From: Eledone cirrhosa | Taxonomy: Eukaryota > Mollusca > Cephalopoda > Octopoda > Eledonidae | Reading direction: 5' to 3' | Assembly: GCA_964016885.1 (NCBI GenBank) | Contig: OZ024743.1 | Span: 164,836,732 to 164,900,731 of the forward strand | DNA: 64,000 nt | In this document: positions 54,285 to 64,000 of the stretch, one piece after another | Numbering within the stretch: the stretch's first letter is position 1 | How the letters are laid out: the number at the start of each line of letters is the position of its first letter | Position numbers and translations under genes: made by a program | The notes under the pieces: model-generated | Database searches by the model: none | The model's input: only the letters and a program-made list of their open reading frames with translations | What the model was told of the DNA's origin: nothing

Positions 54285-55010
54285 ATATGGCGCGGCCAAC
54301 TGGCAAGACCTCCCTCATAATGGGACCACTCAGCTGTCAAATTACGGTTCTGATGTGAGCAGAGTATGCCGCAACAAACATCAGGCCAGACCCTCCTCAC
54401 AGAGGTGCCAACCAGTTCCATGCTGTAAGTGTGGTTGATCTTAGGAAGGACATCCAGCAGCTGTAAAAACCCAGTCAATACACATTCCCGATATATGCAA
54501 GGTACAGGGCGGCCATTTGGCTAGACTTGCCTCGTAACAGGACCACCCAGTAACGTGGCCCCACTATGAGCAAGGCATGGCACGGCCAACTAGCCAGACC
54601 TCCCTCGCAATGAGTCCATCCAGCTCCCAAAATATGGTTCCGCTGTGGGCAGGGCACGGCGCGGCGAACTGACCATTCCCTCCTCATAACAATGCCACCC
54701 AGTCCCACACAGTAAACGTGGTTGGCGATAGGAAGGGCATCCAGCAGCCGTAAAAACCCAATCAACGCATAGTCCCGATATGTGCAAGGTATGGCGCAGC
54801 CATCTGGTCAGACCTGTCTCACAACAAGACCACTCAGTTCCCCAATGTAAACATGGTTGGTGGTAGGAAAGGCATTCAACTGTAAAAAATCCTAGCCAAC
54901 ATACAGTTCCGTTTGAGCAAGGTATGGAGAGGCCAGCTGACCAGACTTATCTTATAATGTGGACGACCTGTCTAACACATGCAAACATGGAAAATAGACG
55001 TTAAACGATG

Positions 55011-55040
<30 letters not shown>
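54285..55040. repeat. Degenerate tandem repeats ending in a SINE-like (GAT)n tail
   Basis: GGCCAACTGGCAAGACCTCC-type units recur at about 54,293, 54,509, 54,583, 54,662, 54,796 and 54,932. A second word, GTGGTTG...GGAAGG(G/A)CATCCAGC, recurs at about 54,430, 54,718 and 54,852. The array ends CATGCAAACATGGAAAATAG then ACGTTAAACGATGATGATG and (GAT)n (55,008-55,040), a 3' tail I know from cephalopod SINEs. Confidence 0.65.
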
Positions 55041-55041
<1 letters not shown>

Positions 55042-55162
55042 AATATATATATATAAATATTTGTGAAGAGCGTGGGACATTACTAGCTACTATTTACAAT
55101 GTGAATTTCTGATGAACGGCTCACATGGCACTATTTATCTTGTCAAAACTTTTCACACATTA

Positions 55163-55250
55163 ATAATTGTTTCTACTTTTGGCACAAGGCCAGCAATTAT
55201 CTCAGTGCATTACTGGTACTTATTTTATCGACCCCATAAGGATGAAAAGC
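55163..55250 (-). mobile_element. SINE, 5' truncated
   Basis: Reverse complement of the SINE 3' half: TAATTGTTTCTACTTTTGGC to TCGACCCCATAAGGATGAAA. Confidence 0.85.
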
Positions 55251-55867
55251 AATAACATTTTCTGCCTAGTCTAAACAAAATAAAATTTATTTCTTACCAA
55301 GTGTCACTTACTCTCGGGTCCCAAATAATAGGGAGTGGTGGTATAAAATCAATGATTGTTCTAGGTTGTCTCCCTTGATTTTTAAAAAACAGAATTAGTT
55401 ATTTAGTTTACATATTGAGACCCTAACGTATTCTATTTATTTTATAACATGAAATTTCTAGTAATGCTCTTTTTTTCGTATAATGCTTCTCAATGTCTAA
55501 AGAAAAATTAATTATCACAGGAATACTAGCACTTAAAATAGAATTTCGCTGGAGATACATTAGCAAAATTTAATGAGTAGGGTTGAAAGGGGGGGGGGGG
55601 GGGCAATAAGAGAGGGAAGGGGTTGAAAATAATCTGAAAAATTAACAAGCGGGCGGACGATTATTCGAGACCCGGGAGTATCCATCCATGGTCCTTGAAC
55701 TCCTGATGTAGTCATAGGAACATTTTTACAAATATGGCATGTCTTGGCTATTTTTACGCATACATATTCCATCTATAAATTCTACTCACTCGCCATCGGT
55801 CAACTCAATGGTATAGTAGAACAAGATAAATGAGAAGCAGACATCACAACCATAGAGTTGTTTAGAA
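55251..55867. other. AT-rich stretch with a G-run, nothing recognised
   Basis: A G15 run at about 55,589-55,603. No element recognised. Confidence 0.5.
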
Positions 55868-56510
55868 CCATACACTCTGTTGTCATCACGCCAAACATCA
55901 TAACCGTATAGCTATGTCTACACTCTGTTGTCATCACGCTAAACATCATAACCGTATAGCTATGTCTACACTCTGTTGTCATCACGCCAAACATCATAAC
56001 CGTATAGCTATGTCTACACTCTGTTGTCATCACGCCAATCATCATAACCGTATAGCTATGTCTACACTCTGTTGTCATCACACCAAACATCATAACCGTA
56101 TAGCTATGTCTACACTCTGTTGTCATCACGCCAAACATCATAACCGTATAGCTATGTCTACACTCTGTTGTCATCACGCTAAACATCATAACCGTATAGC
56201 TATGTCTACACTCTGTTGTCATCACGCTAAACATCATAACCGTATAGCTATGTCTACACTCTGTTGTCATCACGCCAAACATCATAACCGTATAGCTATG
56301 TCTACACTCTGTTGTCATCACGCCAAACATCATAACCGTATAGCTATGTCTACACTCTGTTGTCATCACGCCAAACATCATAACCGTATAGCTATGTCTA
56401 CACTCTGTTGTCATCACGCCAAACATCATAACCGTATAGCTATGTCTACACTCTGTTGTCATGGCAAATATTAACCGTATAGCTATGTCTACATCGTGTT
56501 GCCATCATGT
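55868..56510. repeat. 48-bp minisatellite, about 13 units
   Basis: The unit starts CTCTGTTGTCATCACGCCAA and continues with CATCATAACCGTATAGCTAT. Because 48 is a multiple of three, the array is open on both strands: plus gives the 16-residue repeat MSTLCCHHAKHHNRIA, minus gives MTTECRHSYTVMMFGV. Units differ at one or two positions (CGCC/CGCT/CACC; AAAC/AATC). The last unit is degenerate. No flanking gene structure. Confidence 0.95.
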
Positions 56511-57604
56511 GTCTTTTTCAATGGAATTAGATCATTATAACTGAGGTGAAATGTCAATTGATGAGAATAGAAACTGTATCATAGCTTCTGTTCTCGTTGC
56601 TACATTATTGCAATAATATCATTGGGCATATTAATGCAAATTTATTCAACAAGAATTGGCTTTGTGTAACTTCTTCCCATAGAAGCATTAATTCGCAAAT
56701 GACATAAGTTGCACATGACTTAATATTAATTTCTTTCTGGTACATTGAAATGGTTTAGGATCATTCCAGACTATAGAAAATCTGTTTCCATTGTTAGTTT
56801 TGTTTGCCTAACACTTGTTTCATTCATTAGTTCTGTGATTTAACCAGTTGGAATACTAAATAGGAACTCTTATACTTCATCCATAACTATATTGAACATA
56901 GTTGAATGTTTCATTTCTTAGCCATATGTTACTTAAATACATGCATCCATTGAAGTGATTTTACGCAAATTACTTATCTTGGAGTGAAACAATTTGTTTT
57001 CTTCAAATTATTTTATCTACTTGTGAGAGAAGATGTTGAAAGTTGGTGAGAGGGTCACTTGCAAACGTTGTGTAGGAAAGTGATTTCTCTTGTGAATTGT
57101 TGTTTCTCTTCCATACAACCAAGGTCAAAATGATAGCATGTGAGGAGCAACGAACATAATGTATAAAAAAGAGCCAGCATTGACGGTAAGCTGAAAAAGG
57201 TTAAAGATTCCTGTGGAAAATCTACATAAAAATTCATGAAATTAACATCTTGCTTGTTGGTTTAAGTCTTTATAGAACAGCCTGGATCTGAAAAATAAGT
57301 TGACAATAGAGTAAATTAAATCAATTTCAAAAAATGATTCTACCAATTTGATTACTGATGGACGAACACATTCCAACTACCAGTCCAATTTATCTTGAGC
57401 ACCACTGTCTTTCTTTGACAAGGAAGGGTGGCTAGTTGTCCCATGGTTGGTGGTGTTGGCAAAGAAAGTTGCATGGTTGATGTGGTTAACAAGTTTAACT
57501 GCTTTAACAAAGCCCTCATCAACTTCTTGGTGAAGCTAAATGGCCTATTCTTATCTCCCAATTATAAACATGTAGCAAAAAATTGAGAGACTGCAAATTT
57601 GAAA
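56511..57604. other. Unclassified AT-rich stretch
   Basis: No element recognised. The 60-69 codon minus-strand frames at 57,055-57,561 have no known motif. Confidence 0.5.
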
Positions 57605-59645
57605 CTTCCTTAGAGTTCTGCTTCTTTCCAAATCATGTCAAGTGTCAATCTGGCACCTGAGGCAAAATTTGATAATACACACATTTTACAATCAATTGTC
57701 ACATAAATGATGTCACAAGGGCACAAACAACAGTAAATATCTTTGCAAGGTTTTAAAATTGATAATGCCCTTCTTAGGACATGGGCAGTACCAGTCAGCA
57801 CTATTTTCTGTATCTCTTATGGTTTACCAGGTAGCTGGTCCAAATATTTTTCAGTACCCTTTTTTATCATTCCAAGTGTGCCGACTGTCACTGGTAATGT
57901 ACATGCCTTAAGATGCCACATTTTCTCAATTTCGATTCATAGATCTTTATACTTACTGAGCTTTCCAAACTCTTTCGAAGAGATGTTACGATCTGATTTA
58001 ATGCACATGTCAATTAAGAAACATGTTTTCTCTTTATGATCCTTCACAATTATATCAGATCTGTTGGCCTTGATTGTTCTGTCAGTGTTCACATGGAAAT
58101 CCCAGAGGATTGGTGCATTTTCGCCTCCTGTTACAACATCTGGGTGATGGTTGTACCCTTTTCCCTCCGTTTTCAGACCATAAAACCTGCACATTACCCA
58201 GTGTAAGTATTGCCCCACTCTATCATGCCTCATTTTATATTCCTGAGCAGCTAATAGCTTGCAGCCTGAAACCAGGTGGTGTATGGTCTCACCATGCTCC
58301 TCATAGAATCGACACTTTTGGTCAGTTCCATTTATGATCACATTGGCTTGAAAGTTGCACGTTGGAAGACACTGGTCTTGTGCAGCCAAAATGAAGTCGT
58401 CACTCACTGCCTTTAGCCCAGAACTCCGCAGCCACTGATGGGTGAGAGCTTCATCTATATCAGTTTCTTTGCTATGGAGAACATGGTTTTTGCTCCCATT
58501 TAGTGCACAGTCTCAGCTGGACTTCATATTTTGCCAACACTTTGATATTCTTTGCAGCTTTAATTGCAGAATAGCCATTATTATTTTCAAACTGTATTCC
58601 CAGTTCTTCCACAAACTTCCTACATTCCTTTTTGACTGAATGTAGCCTCTTCCTTCCTTTCGTGATCTGCACACATTTTCATCATCCAGTCATCTGTGAG
58701 TTTTAAGGTACTGATTGAGTCCAATGGTCGATATCCCGTATAAAAGCTCTAGCTGGATCATTCCTCTATTTTGTTTAGGGAGATAGTAGCGATCCACATC
58801 TGCTTTTGGGTGATGTAATCCATTACAGGTCAAACGTTTCTTGAATTTGGTGTCCATTCTCTTAATTTTGTTAACGTTCCAATTTATAATATTGAAACTG
58901 TTGGTGACAACACGGATTGCAAGCGCATTTATGACAGATAATTTATTTCTCGAGTTAAGCTCTGTTTTCATGACAGTACGTACTCTCCAGTAGCATTCCT
59001 TCCCGAGTCTCTCTTTCATGCAGGCCTGGTGAATACCTTAGCCTTCATTGATCTCTTAATATCTATAGGTTTGTTCTTGTTCCCTGATTACTCTATTCAC
59101 ATCTATTTCCATTGAGTTTCTGCTTGTCATTCTGCCTTTCTTGAATTTTGTTTTTGGCACATTTTTCCAGTCCAAACTCCATCCCCAATCATCGCTAAAC
59201 ATCTTGACTGTCTTCAGCAGTCCTTCCAGTTTGTTGTCATTTTTTGGCATACAGCTTCAAGTCATCTATATAAAACAGGTGATTTATTGTTTTACTGTGT
59301 ATTTTGTAGCCATATTTTGTTTTGTTGAGTGGGAGAGACAGCAGTATGAGTGCAATGCAAAATATCAGAAGAGAAAACAAATCACCTTGAAAAATACCTC
59401 AGTCAATACTTATGCTGCTGGAATTTATAATTCAATCACTGTAGCAATGCTAGATTTGTATTCCATAGAGATATGTTGTATTTCATGAAGATTGATATTA
59501 CTGGGGAAATCTTCAGAACATCCAATGTTTCAAAGTCCATGAGTGAGGAATACTGTCAAATGCTTTCTCATAGTCAATCCAAACAGTACTCAGATTTCTA
59601 TACTTTTTACGACAGTTTTCCAGAATCATGCGATTAATGAGAAGT
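57605..59645 (-). pseudogene. RT plus C-terminal nuclease remnant
   Basis: Minus-strand blocks: LSTVWIDYEKAFDSIPHSWT (about 59,590-59,530, RT motif A), then NHLFYIDDLKLYAK (about 59,283-59,242, catalytic YIDD), LLKTVKMFSDDWGWSLDW (59,220), VMKTELNSRNKLSVINALAI and FNIINWNVNKIKRMDTKF (58,970-58,840), and HHPKADVDRYYLPKQNRGMI (58,815). The C-terminal part has CRFYEEHGETIHHLVSGCK (a CCHC-like finger), LWDFHVNTDRTIKANRSDII and DHKEKTCFLIDM (a PD-(D/E)xK-like core with RSD in place of RPD), then FGKLSKYKDL. It ends GTAHVLRRALSI. Frameshifts occur, for example an A6 run after YAK. Confidence 0.8.
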
Positions 59646-59650
59646 TGGTA
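57605..59650 (-). mobile_element. LINE with restriction-like endonuclease (R2/R4-group-like), minus strand
   Basis: A minus-strand non-LTR element with RT palm, thumb and a C-terminal endonuclease block, broken by many frameshifts. It is 5' truncated, or interrupted, at about 59,650 by a second copy of a related LINE. Group assignment rests on the nuclease-like C-terminus. Confidence 0.75.
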
Positions 59651-59654
59651 ATTT

Positions 59655-60458
59655 TTATTATTATTATTATTATTGTTCTTTGAGTCTCAGTCATTGATGT
59701 TATTTAACTGGAAAGTTTGTTGAAATGCATATCAAGCCACTACCTGCAGCCTCAGATATTCAGGACGTATCGGAGGGTTCTTGCTGTTCCCAGCAAGCAT
59801 GCCGTTTGAAGTGTTCCAAAAAGCGGGGCGGGACCAATTTTCTTGGAAACCCTTTGAGATAGTACCTAGTGCGCCTATGACAATCGGGACCACTTTGACC
59901 TCATGGCAGTTCCAAATCCTTTTTACCTTCCACTTTAAGTCCTGGTATCGGTTAATTTTCTCCCTCTCTTTCTCTTGCACTCTCGTGTCGAATGGGCAGG
60001 CCACATTCACAATCAGGCACGATCTTTTTTCCTTGTCCAAAACCACCAGGTCAGGTCTATTGTGTTCCAGTTTCTTGTCCGTCTGTATCCTAAAATCCCA
60101 CAGCACCTTCACCTGATCGTTTTCTATCACCGACTTTGGCTTATGCTCATACCACTTCTCAGAATGTGGTAAATTGTTTACTTTGCATAGGTGCCAGTGG
60201 ATCACCCTGCCCATCACATCATGTCTCCAGCCTTTGTAGTGAGTCTGGGCTAGGTGTTTACACTCGGATACAATGTGAGCCACAGTCTCCTCTCTCTCTC
60301 CACTGATCCTGTACAGTGGGCTAGCCTCCTCCTTGTAAATATGGTGTTTCAGCCACTTCGTTTTGAGAGCCTGCTCTTGCGCAGCCATTAACATTCCTTC
60401 TGTAACCTTTTTAAGGTCTCCTCTTTTCAACCAGTTCCATGTCTGTGGATCCCTGTTC
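59655..60458 (-). pseudogene. Second restriction-like-endonuclease LINE, 3' fragment
   Basis: From about 60,450 down, the minus strand reads NRDPQTWNWLKRGDLKKVTE and GMLMAAQEQALKTKW, then ISGEREETVAHIVSECKHLA (a finger-like block). VLWDFRIQTDKKLEHNRPDL and VVLDKEKRSCLIVNVACPFD (the PD..DxK nuclease core) follow, then INRYQDLKWKVKRIWN and VVPIVIGALGTISKGF. The frame is open to 59,732. The 3' tail is (TTA)n at 59,655-59,675. The C-terminal half is intact, but the RT is missing, and it adjoins LINE copy 5 head to head at about 60,458. Confidence 0.8.
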
Positions 60459-61085
60459 AGGCGTTTTGAACTGTCTGACAGGTACCGATTGGATTTCCCG
60501 AATGTGCCAATGTGGACTTGGACAAATCGTATCGGGTCATCCAGATCATAACTAGATAGAGTATTTTGTAGGGAAATAGATAGGTCTAGCATAAGCTGTC
60601 CACAATTCAAGATAGTCAGCTATACGGACCATAAATTCGTGATCTGTGTGCTTGACTTAGATAGGCTTCATAGACAAGGACCCGGCTACCGGAAGCTAAA
60701 CGCGTCCTTACCAGCGCGCAAGGTCTACAGAGACCGGATTAGCGAACTAGTTAAGCGAGTGTTGACGGGAGCCATCGTCAACAAGTGGTGGTTTGCTCTG
60801 AAAAGAGCGATTAGAATAGAGTCCATTAGGTTTAGTAAGGCTTTAGCTATAGGGAAAAATAGAGCAGAGGGAGAACTAGTTTGAAAATTAGACGAGGCGC
60901 TTAGCAAAGGCATCGCAACTGACGTACTTGCGGCGAAATTGGCCCTTGATCAATTCTTCAATGCAAAGCACGAATGCTGCGTTGTCAGAGCTAGGGCGCG
61001 TGCTCTCAGACACGAGGGGACGAAAGCCGTTCAATGGGCCCGAGTGGCGGAGGCGCGTCGTGGCAACAAAGCCACGATCCGGTTT
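60458..61085 (+). pseudogene. LINE copy 5 ORF2, endonuclease end and linker
   Basis: Plus-strand frames give NVPMWTWTNRIGSSRS (stop), then SYTDHKFVICVLDLDRLHRQ and KVYRDRISELVKRVLTGAIV. NKWWFALKRAIRIESIRFSK follows, an in-frame TGA near 60,882, then ALDQFFNAKHECCVVRARAR and HEGTKAVQWARVAEARRGNK. At about 61,085 a 1-nt deletion shared with copy 4 changes frame. Confidence 0.85.
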
Positions 61086-62320
61086 TGGTGGACCACGAGG
61101 GGCGCATGCTACTCGATCCCGGGCAAATGTGTGAAGCTTTTCAGCGACACTTCGCTCAACTGTTCGGGGGAAGCGGCGGGCCGGATCGAGGGATGGACTT
61201 TAGTGTCTACCTCGACCGACTGCCGCGGCTCTCGGCCACTGAGGCTGAGTGTTGCGAAAAGCCGAGAACAGCCGCTGAAGTACGGAAGGCAATGACTGGC
61301 TGCACGAGGGGTAAATCGCCTGGTTTGGATGGTCTGCCCTATGAACTTTACGTACAGATGCCAGACTTGTTCGGAGGCCTCTTGGCAGACGTCTACTGCA
61401 ACTGGCAACAGAACAGGAGAATTCCCAGCTCTGTGAGCCGACGAGCGGTGACGCTGCTGAGAAAGGATCCAAACAAGGGGGATAACATAGATAATTTCAG
61501 GCCCATAACTCTGCTAAACACAGAGTTCAAGATTTTGGCCAAGGTGCTAGCAAAGAGGTTGGCGCTTGTCGTTGGTGATCTGGTGGGAGAGGCGCAGACA
61601 TGCGCCATTCCCGACAGATCCATCCACCTCATGCGATACATCGTAGAGAGGGTAGCTAGGGAACCTGGCACGGGTGGGTCCTTGATCAATTTAGATCAGT
61701 CGAAAGCTTTCGATAGGGTCGACCATCGTTACCTAGCGGCAGTCCTGAGGGCGGCTGGCTTTGGGCCCGTCTTCAGAGGCTGGATCGCTGCCATGCACAG
61801 CGACATCTGCTCTGTGGTGAGAGTGAACGGTCACCTTTCGGAACCGTTCAACATCATGCGCTCGGTCCGCCAAGGATGTCCCCTCTCGTCCCTCTTGTAC
61901 GTATTGACTCTCGAGCCATTACTGCACAAACTGGAGACGTTGAGGGGCGTCCCGCGCGAACTAGGATGCGGAAGATCCGTGTCAGCATATGCGGACGATG
62001 TCACCGTAGTGGTGTCGAACGCCAAACACATCGAGGCGATCGGCACTACACTAAGAGAATACGAAGCGGTGACAGGAGCAATGATCAACCAGGAAAAGTC
62101 AGTGGGCCTGCAGCTCGGCACCTGGAGAGGCAGGTCCATGCCGTCCAACAGCGTCGTCGGGCGCTGGACGGACGGGCCGGTTAAAATTGCTAGGGGTCTG
62201 GTTCGATCCGGACCTCCAGACGGACAAAAACTGGGACGAGGTGACGAGCAGGGTGGCTTCTCTCACCCAGAAATGGGCGGAGAGGAAGCTATCCCTGAAA
62301 GGTCGAGCGGAGGTGGCTAA
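61034..62320 (+). pseudogene. LINE copy 5 ORF2, reverse transcriptase
   Basis: An open frame with QSHDPVLVDHEGRMLLDPGQ, TAAEVRKAMTGCTRGKSPGL, DNFRPITLLNTEFKILAKVL, NLDQSKAFDRVDHRYLAAVL, RQGCPLSSLLYVLTLE and the catalytic SAYADDVTVVVS (about 61,985-62,020). One extra A in GGTTAAAATTGC (62,182-62,187; copy 4 has GGTTAAATTGC) shifts the frame after DGPVK. The RT motifs are intact but the protein is cut. Confidence 0.9.
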
Positions 62321-63290
62321 CGCGTACACTGCGTCCGTCCTCTACTACCGCCTGACCGTCGTACCTTATCCTAAGCCCCGCCTGAGTGCGCTGGAGCGTT
62401 TGCTCTTTCGCTTTTTGTGGAAGGGACGCACTCCGATGGTCAGGCGGTCCAACTGTTGTCAAGACCCGCTACATGGAGGGCTGGGCATGCCGTGGCTGAT
62501 GATGCGCAGACACGTGCTCAGGCTACGACATCTCCACCTCTTCCTCGGCGCTGATCAGGTGTGGTCGCCGTTTGCTAGACGCGTCTTTCCCCAGCTCGTT
62601 TCCTTGACGGAGCTGCAGTCCTGGGTCAAGCGAAGACCGAGAGGGAGCGCTTGGAGACTGGAATGTCTTCAGGCGCTCACAGCCCTCGACCAATCGGGCA
62701 ATGTGATCGGTGGAAACTCCACCTCGGCGTTCTATAGAGGATTAGTGGAGGAGAAGAGCGACGACGTACTTGAGGAAACTCTAGGCGTCGACGAAAATCA
62801 ACTAGCCAATCTCTTCGGAAGAACTTTCGGGCCAGGGCCTATGGACAACTTCCAGAAATTCCTGGCCTGGCAGTGCTACCGAGGAGCCTTGCCAGTTCGG
62901 GATAAACTCTACAGGCATGGAGGTGCCGTCAGCCGGGCATGTCCGAGAGGCACGCAGAGCGACGAAACCGTCCTGCACGCACTCGTCCAGTGTCCGAGAA
63001 TTGCTGACTTGTGGGTTTATGTCGAACACCTGCTGTCACGTATAGGACGGATCCGGCTATCAGCTGAGTCCATCGTGAGGATTGCCCCGCCCTCTTCCTT
63101 TAGCCGGGAAGAGCAGGCAGATTTTATCTGTCTGGTGGCCATGGCAAAAGAGATAGTATGGTGGACACGTTTGAAAGGGCTGAAGACGAGCACTTACCTC
63201 TTCGGTGATGCCCTGATTAACTTTTTCAAATTTCATTTAAAAAGGAAAATCAGGGTAGAGAGGAGTACTCTCTTCCCAGCATTTTATTGA
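62187..63290 (+). pseudogene. LINE copy 5 ORF2, thumb and C-terminal zinc region
   Basis: A 367-codon open frame continuing LGVWFDPDLQTDKNWDEVTS, KWAERKLSLKGRAEVANAY, FRFLWKGRTPMVRRSNCCQD and AWQCYRGALPVRDKLYRHGG. It continues CPRGTQSDETVLHALVQC, where the second Cys of the CxxC knuckle is Gly (copy 4 has CPRC). It ends prematurely (STLFPAFY) after a 2-nt loss relative to copy 4 near 63,262. Confidence 0.9.
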
Positions 63291-63752
63291 AAGATGGGTG
63301 AGAAAGCAAGAATGGCCCGAGTGAATGGGTCTACTCTGAGTATGTGTCTGTAAATTAAAGGTGGAAAACTGGGAGAGGGTACTTGCCTTGGTGGTCAGGG
63401 TCACTGTGGCCTTTTAATGGGCTTTCTCCACAAATGTCCCTCCGAAGTCTCCCCCCTATTGGGGAATTTTTCATTGTTATTTTTATTACATCCTCTGTTT
63501 TCGTTTTTTTACACGCAGAAATGCCCATTTGTACCGTCCTGTATTGTCCTGTACTGTCCTTAATGTCTACTTTATGTAAACCCTTGTGGTTAATAAAGAA
63601 AGTATTATTATTATTGCTATTGTCATTGTTTGTCCTTTTCCTTCAGTATTGTTTTCGATATATGCCAAGTGTCTTCCTGACACCTAGGGTGAATAAACTC
63701 ACTGTAGAACATTGGTAAACCAGTTAACAGTGATTATAATTTGCAGCTTAAA

Positions 63753-64000
<248 letters not shown>

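Larger units (their letters stand above)
60458..63615 (+). mobile_element. L1-like LINE, copy 5, 5' truncated
   Basis: Begins inside the AP endonuclease (RRFELSDRYRLDFPNVPMWT) and runs through linker, RT and C-terminal part to AATAAAGAAAGT and (ATT)n at 63,605-63,615. It extends about 260 bp further upstream than copy 4, by element coordinates. A few frame breaks are listed under its coding parts. Confidence 0.9.

Noticed and set aside
55868..56510. Regular repeats that could suggest a CRISPR array
   Set aside because: Units are contiguous 48-mers with no unique spacers, and the context is a eukaryotic genome.

Overview
The window looks like repeat-dense, AT-rich, non-coding DNA from a coleoid cephalopod, most likely an octopus. 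The main reason is a tRNA-related SINE present in about a dozen copies in both orientations. It has a B-box-like GAGTTCAAATCC and a 3' body reading CTTACGGGGTCGATAAAATA, and I recognise it as the cephalopod (octopus) SINE type. Eukaryotic transposon families of several classes, long microsatellites and the absence of compact gene arrays agree with this. I found no host gene that I can defend; nearly every coding-like stretch is a decayed transposable element.

Layout. 1-10,553 holds three minus-strand copies of one L1-like (Tx1-group-like) LINE family: copy 1 is cut by the window start, copy 2 is nearly full length with ORF1 and ORF2, and copy 3 is 5' truncated and contains an inverted duplication. 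10,554-14,970 is a minus-strand Helitron (Rep plus PIF1-type helicase, internally deleted) with a long GA/CT-rich 5' region. 14,960-17,240 has a Penelope-like element (PLE) fragment, a SINE and microsatellites. 17,250-21,665 is a second minus-strand Helitron, broken by a SINE, a hAT-type MITE and a GC-rich insert. 21,666-24,030 is a minus-strand PLE reverse transcriptase with a SINE inside it.

24,400-32,960 mixes SINEs, a plus-strand PLE fragment, a Gypsy integrase tail, unclassified GC-rich islands, a fold-back MITE, an unusual open reading frame with five 15-residue repeats (30,806-31,270) and a CR1/Jockey-like LINE tail. 33,509-34,463 is a 955-bp element with 210-bp inverted repeats, carrying an 88-bp hAT MITE. 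34,967-38,165 has a SINE cluster with a triplicated 15-bp target site, followed by a plus-strand Helitron. 38,941-39,803 and 49,710-51,278 are two non-autonomous Helitrons with recognisable ends; the second carries a 757-bp inverted-repeat transposon whose empty site is preserved in the first.

39,957-40,600 has a hammerhead-ribozyme-like sequence just before a PLE GIY-YIG domain. 42,275-42,970 and 44,476-45,620 are two members of a fold-back, PLE-derived family with 290-350 bp inverted arms; one still encodes a GIY-YIG endonuclease and the other has only the arms. 46,300-49,241 and 60,458-63,615 are two plus-strand L1-like LINE copies that share a 1-nt deletion. 49,384-49,652, 57,605-59,650 and 59,655-60,458 are minus-strand LINE fragments with a restriction-like endonuclease. 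51,640-53,500 has RTE-like LINE pieces with C-terminal zinc fingers. 54,285-56,505 has tandem repeats, including a 48-bp minisatellite open in both directions.

These pieces do not form a pathway. They record nested insertions: SINEs into PLE and Helitron, hAT MITEs into Helitron and into another MITE, and a terminal-inverted-repeat element into a Helitron. The most interesting candidates are the hammerhead-like motifs and inverted-arm PLE derivatives, the Helitron pair with its empty-site proof of a nested element, and the 15-residue-repeat reading frame.
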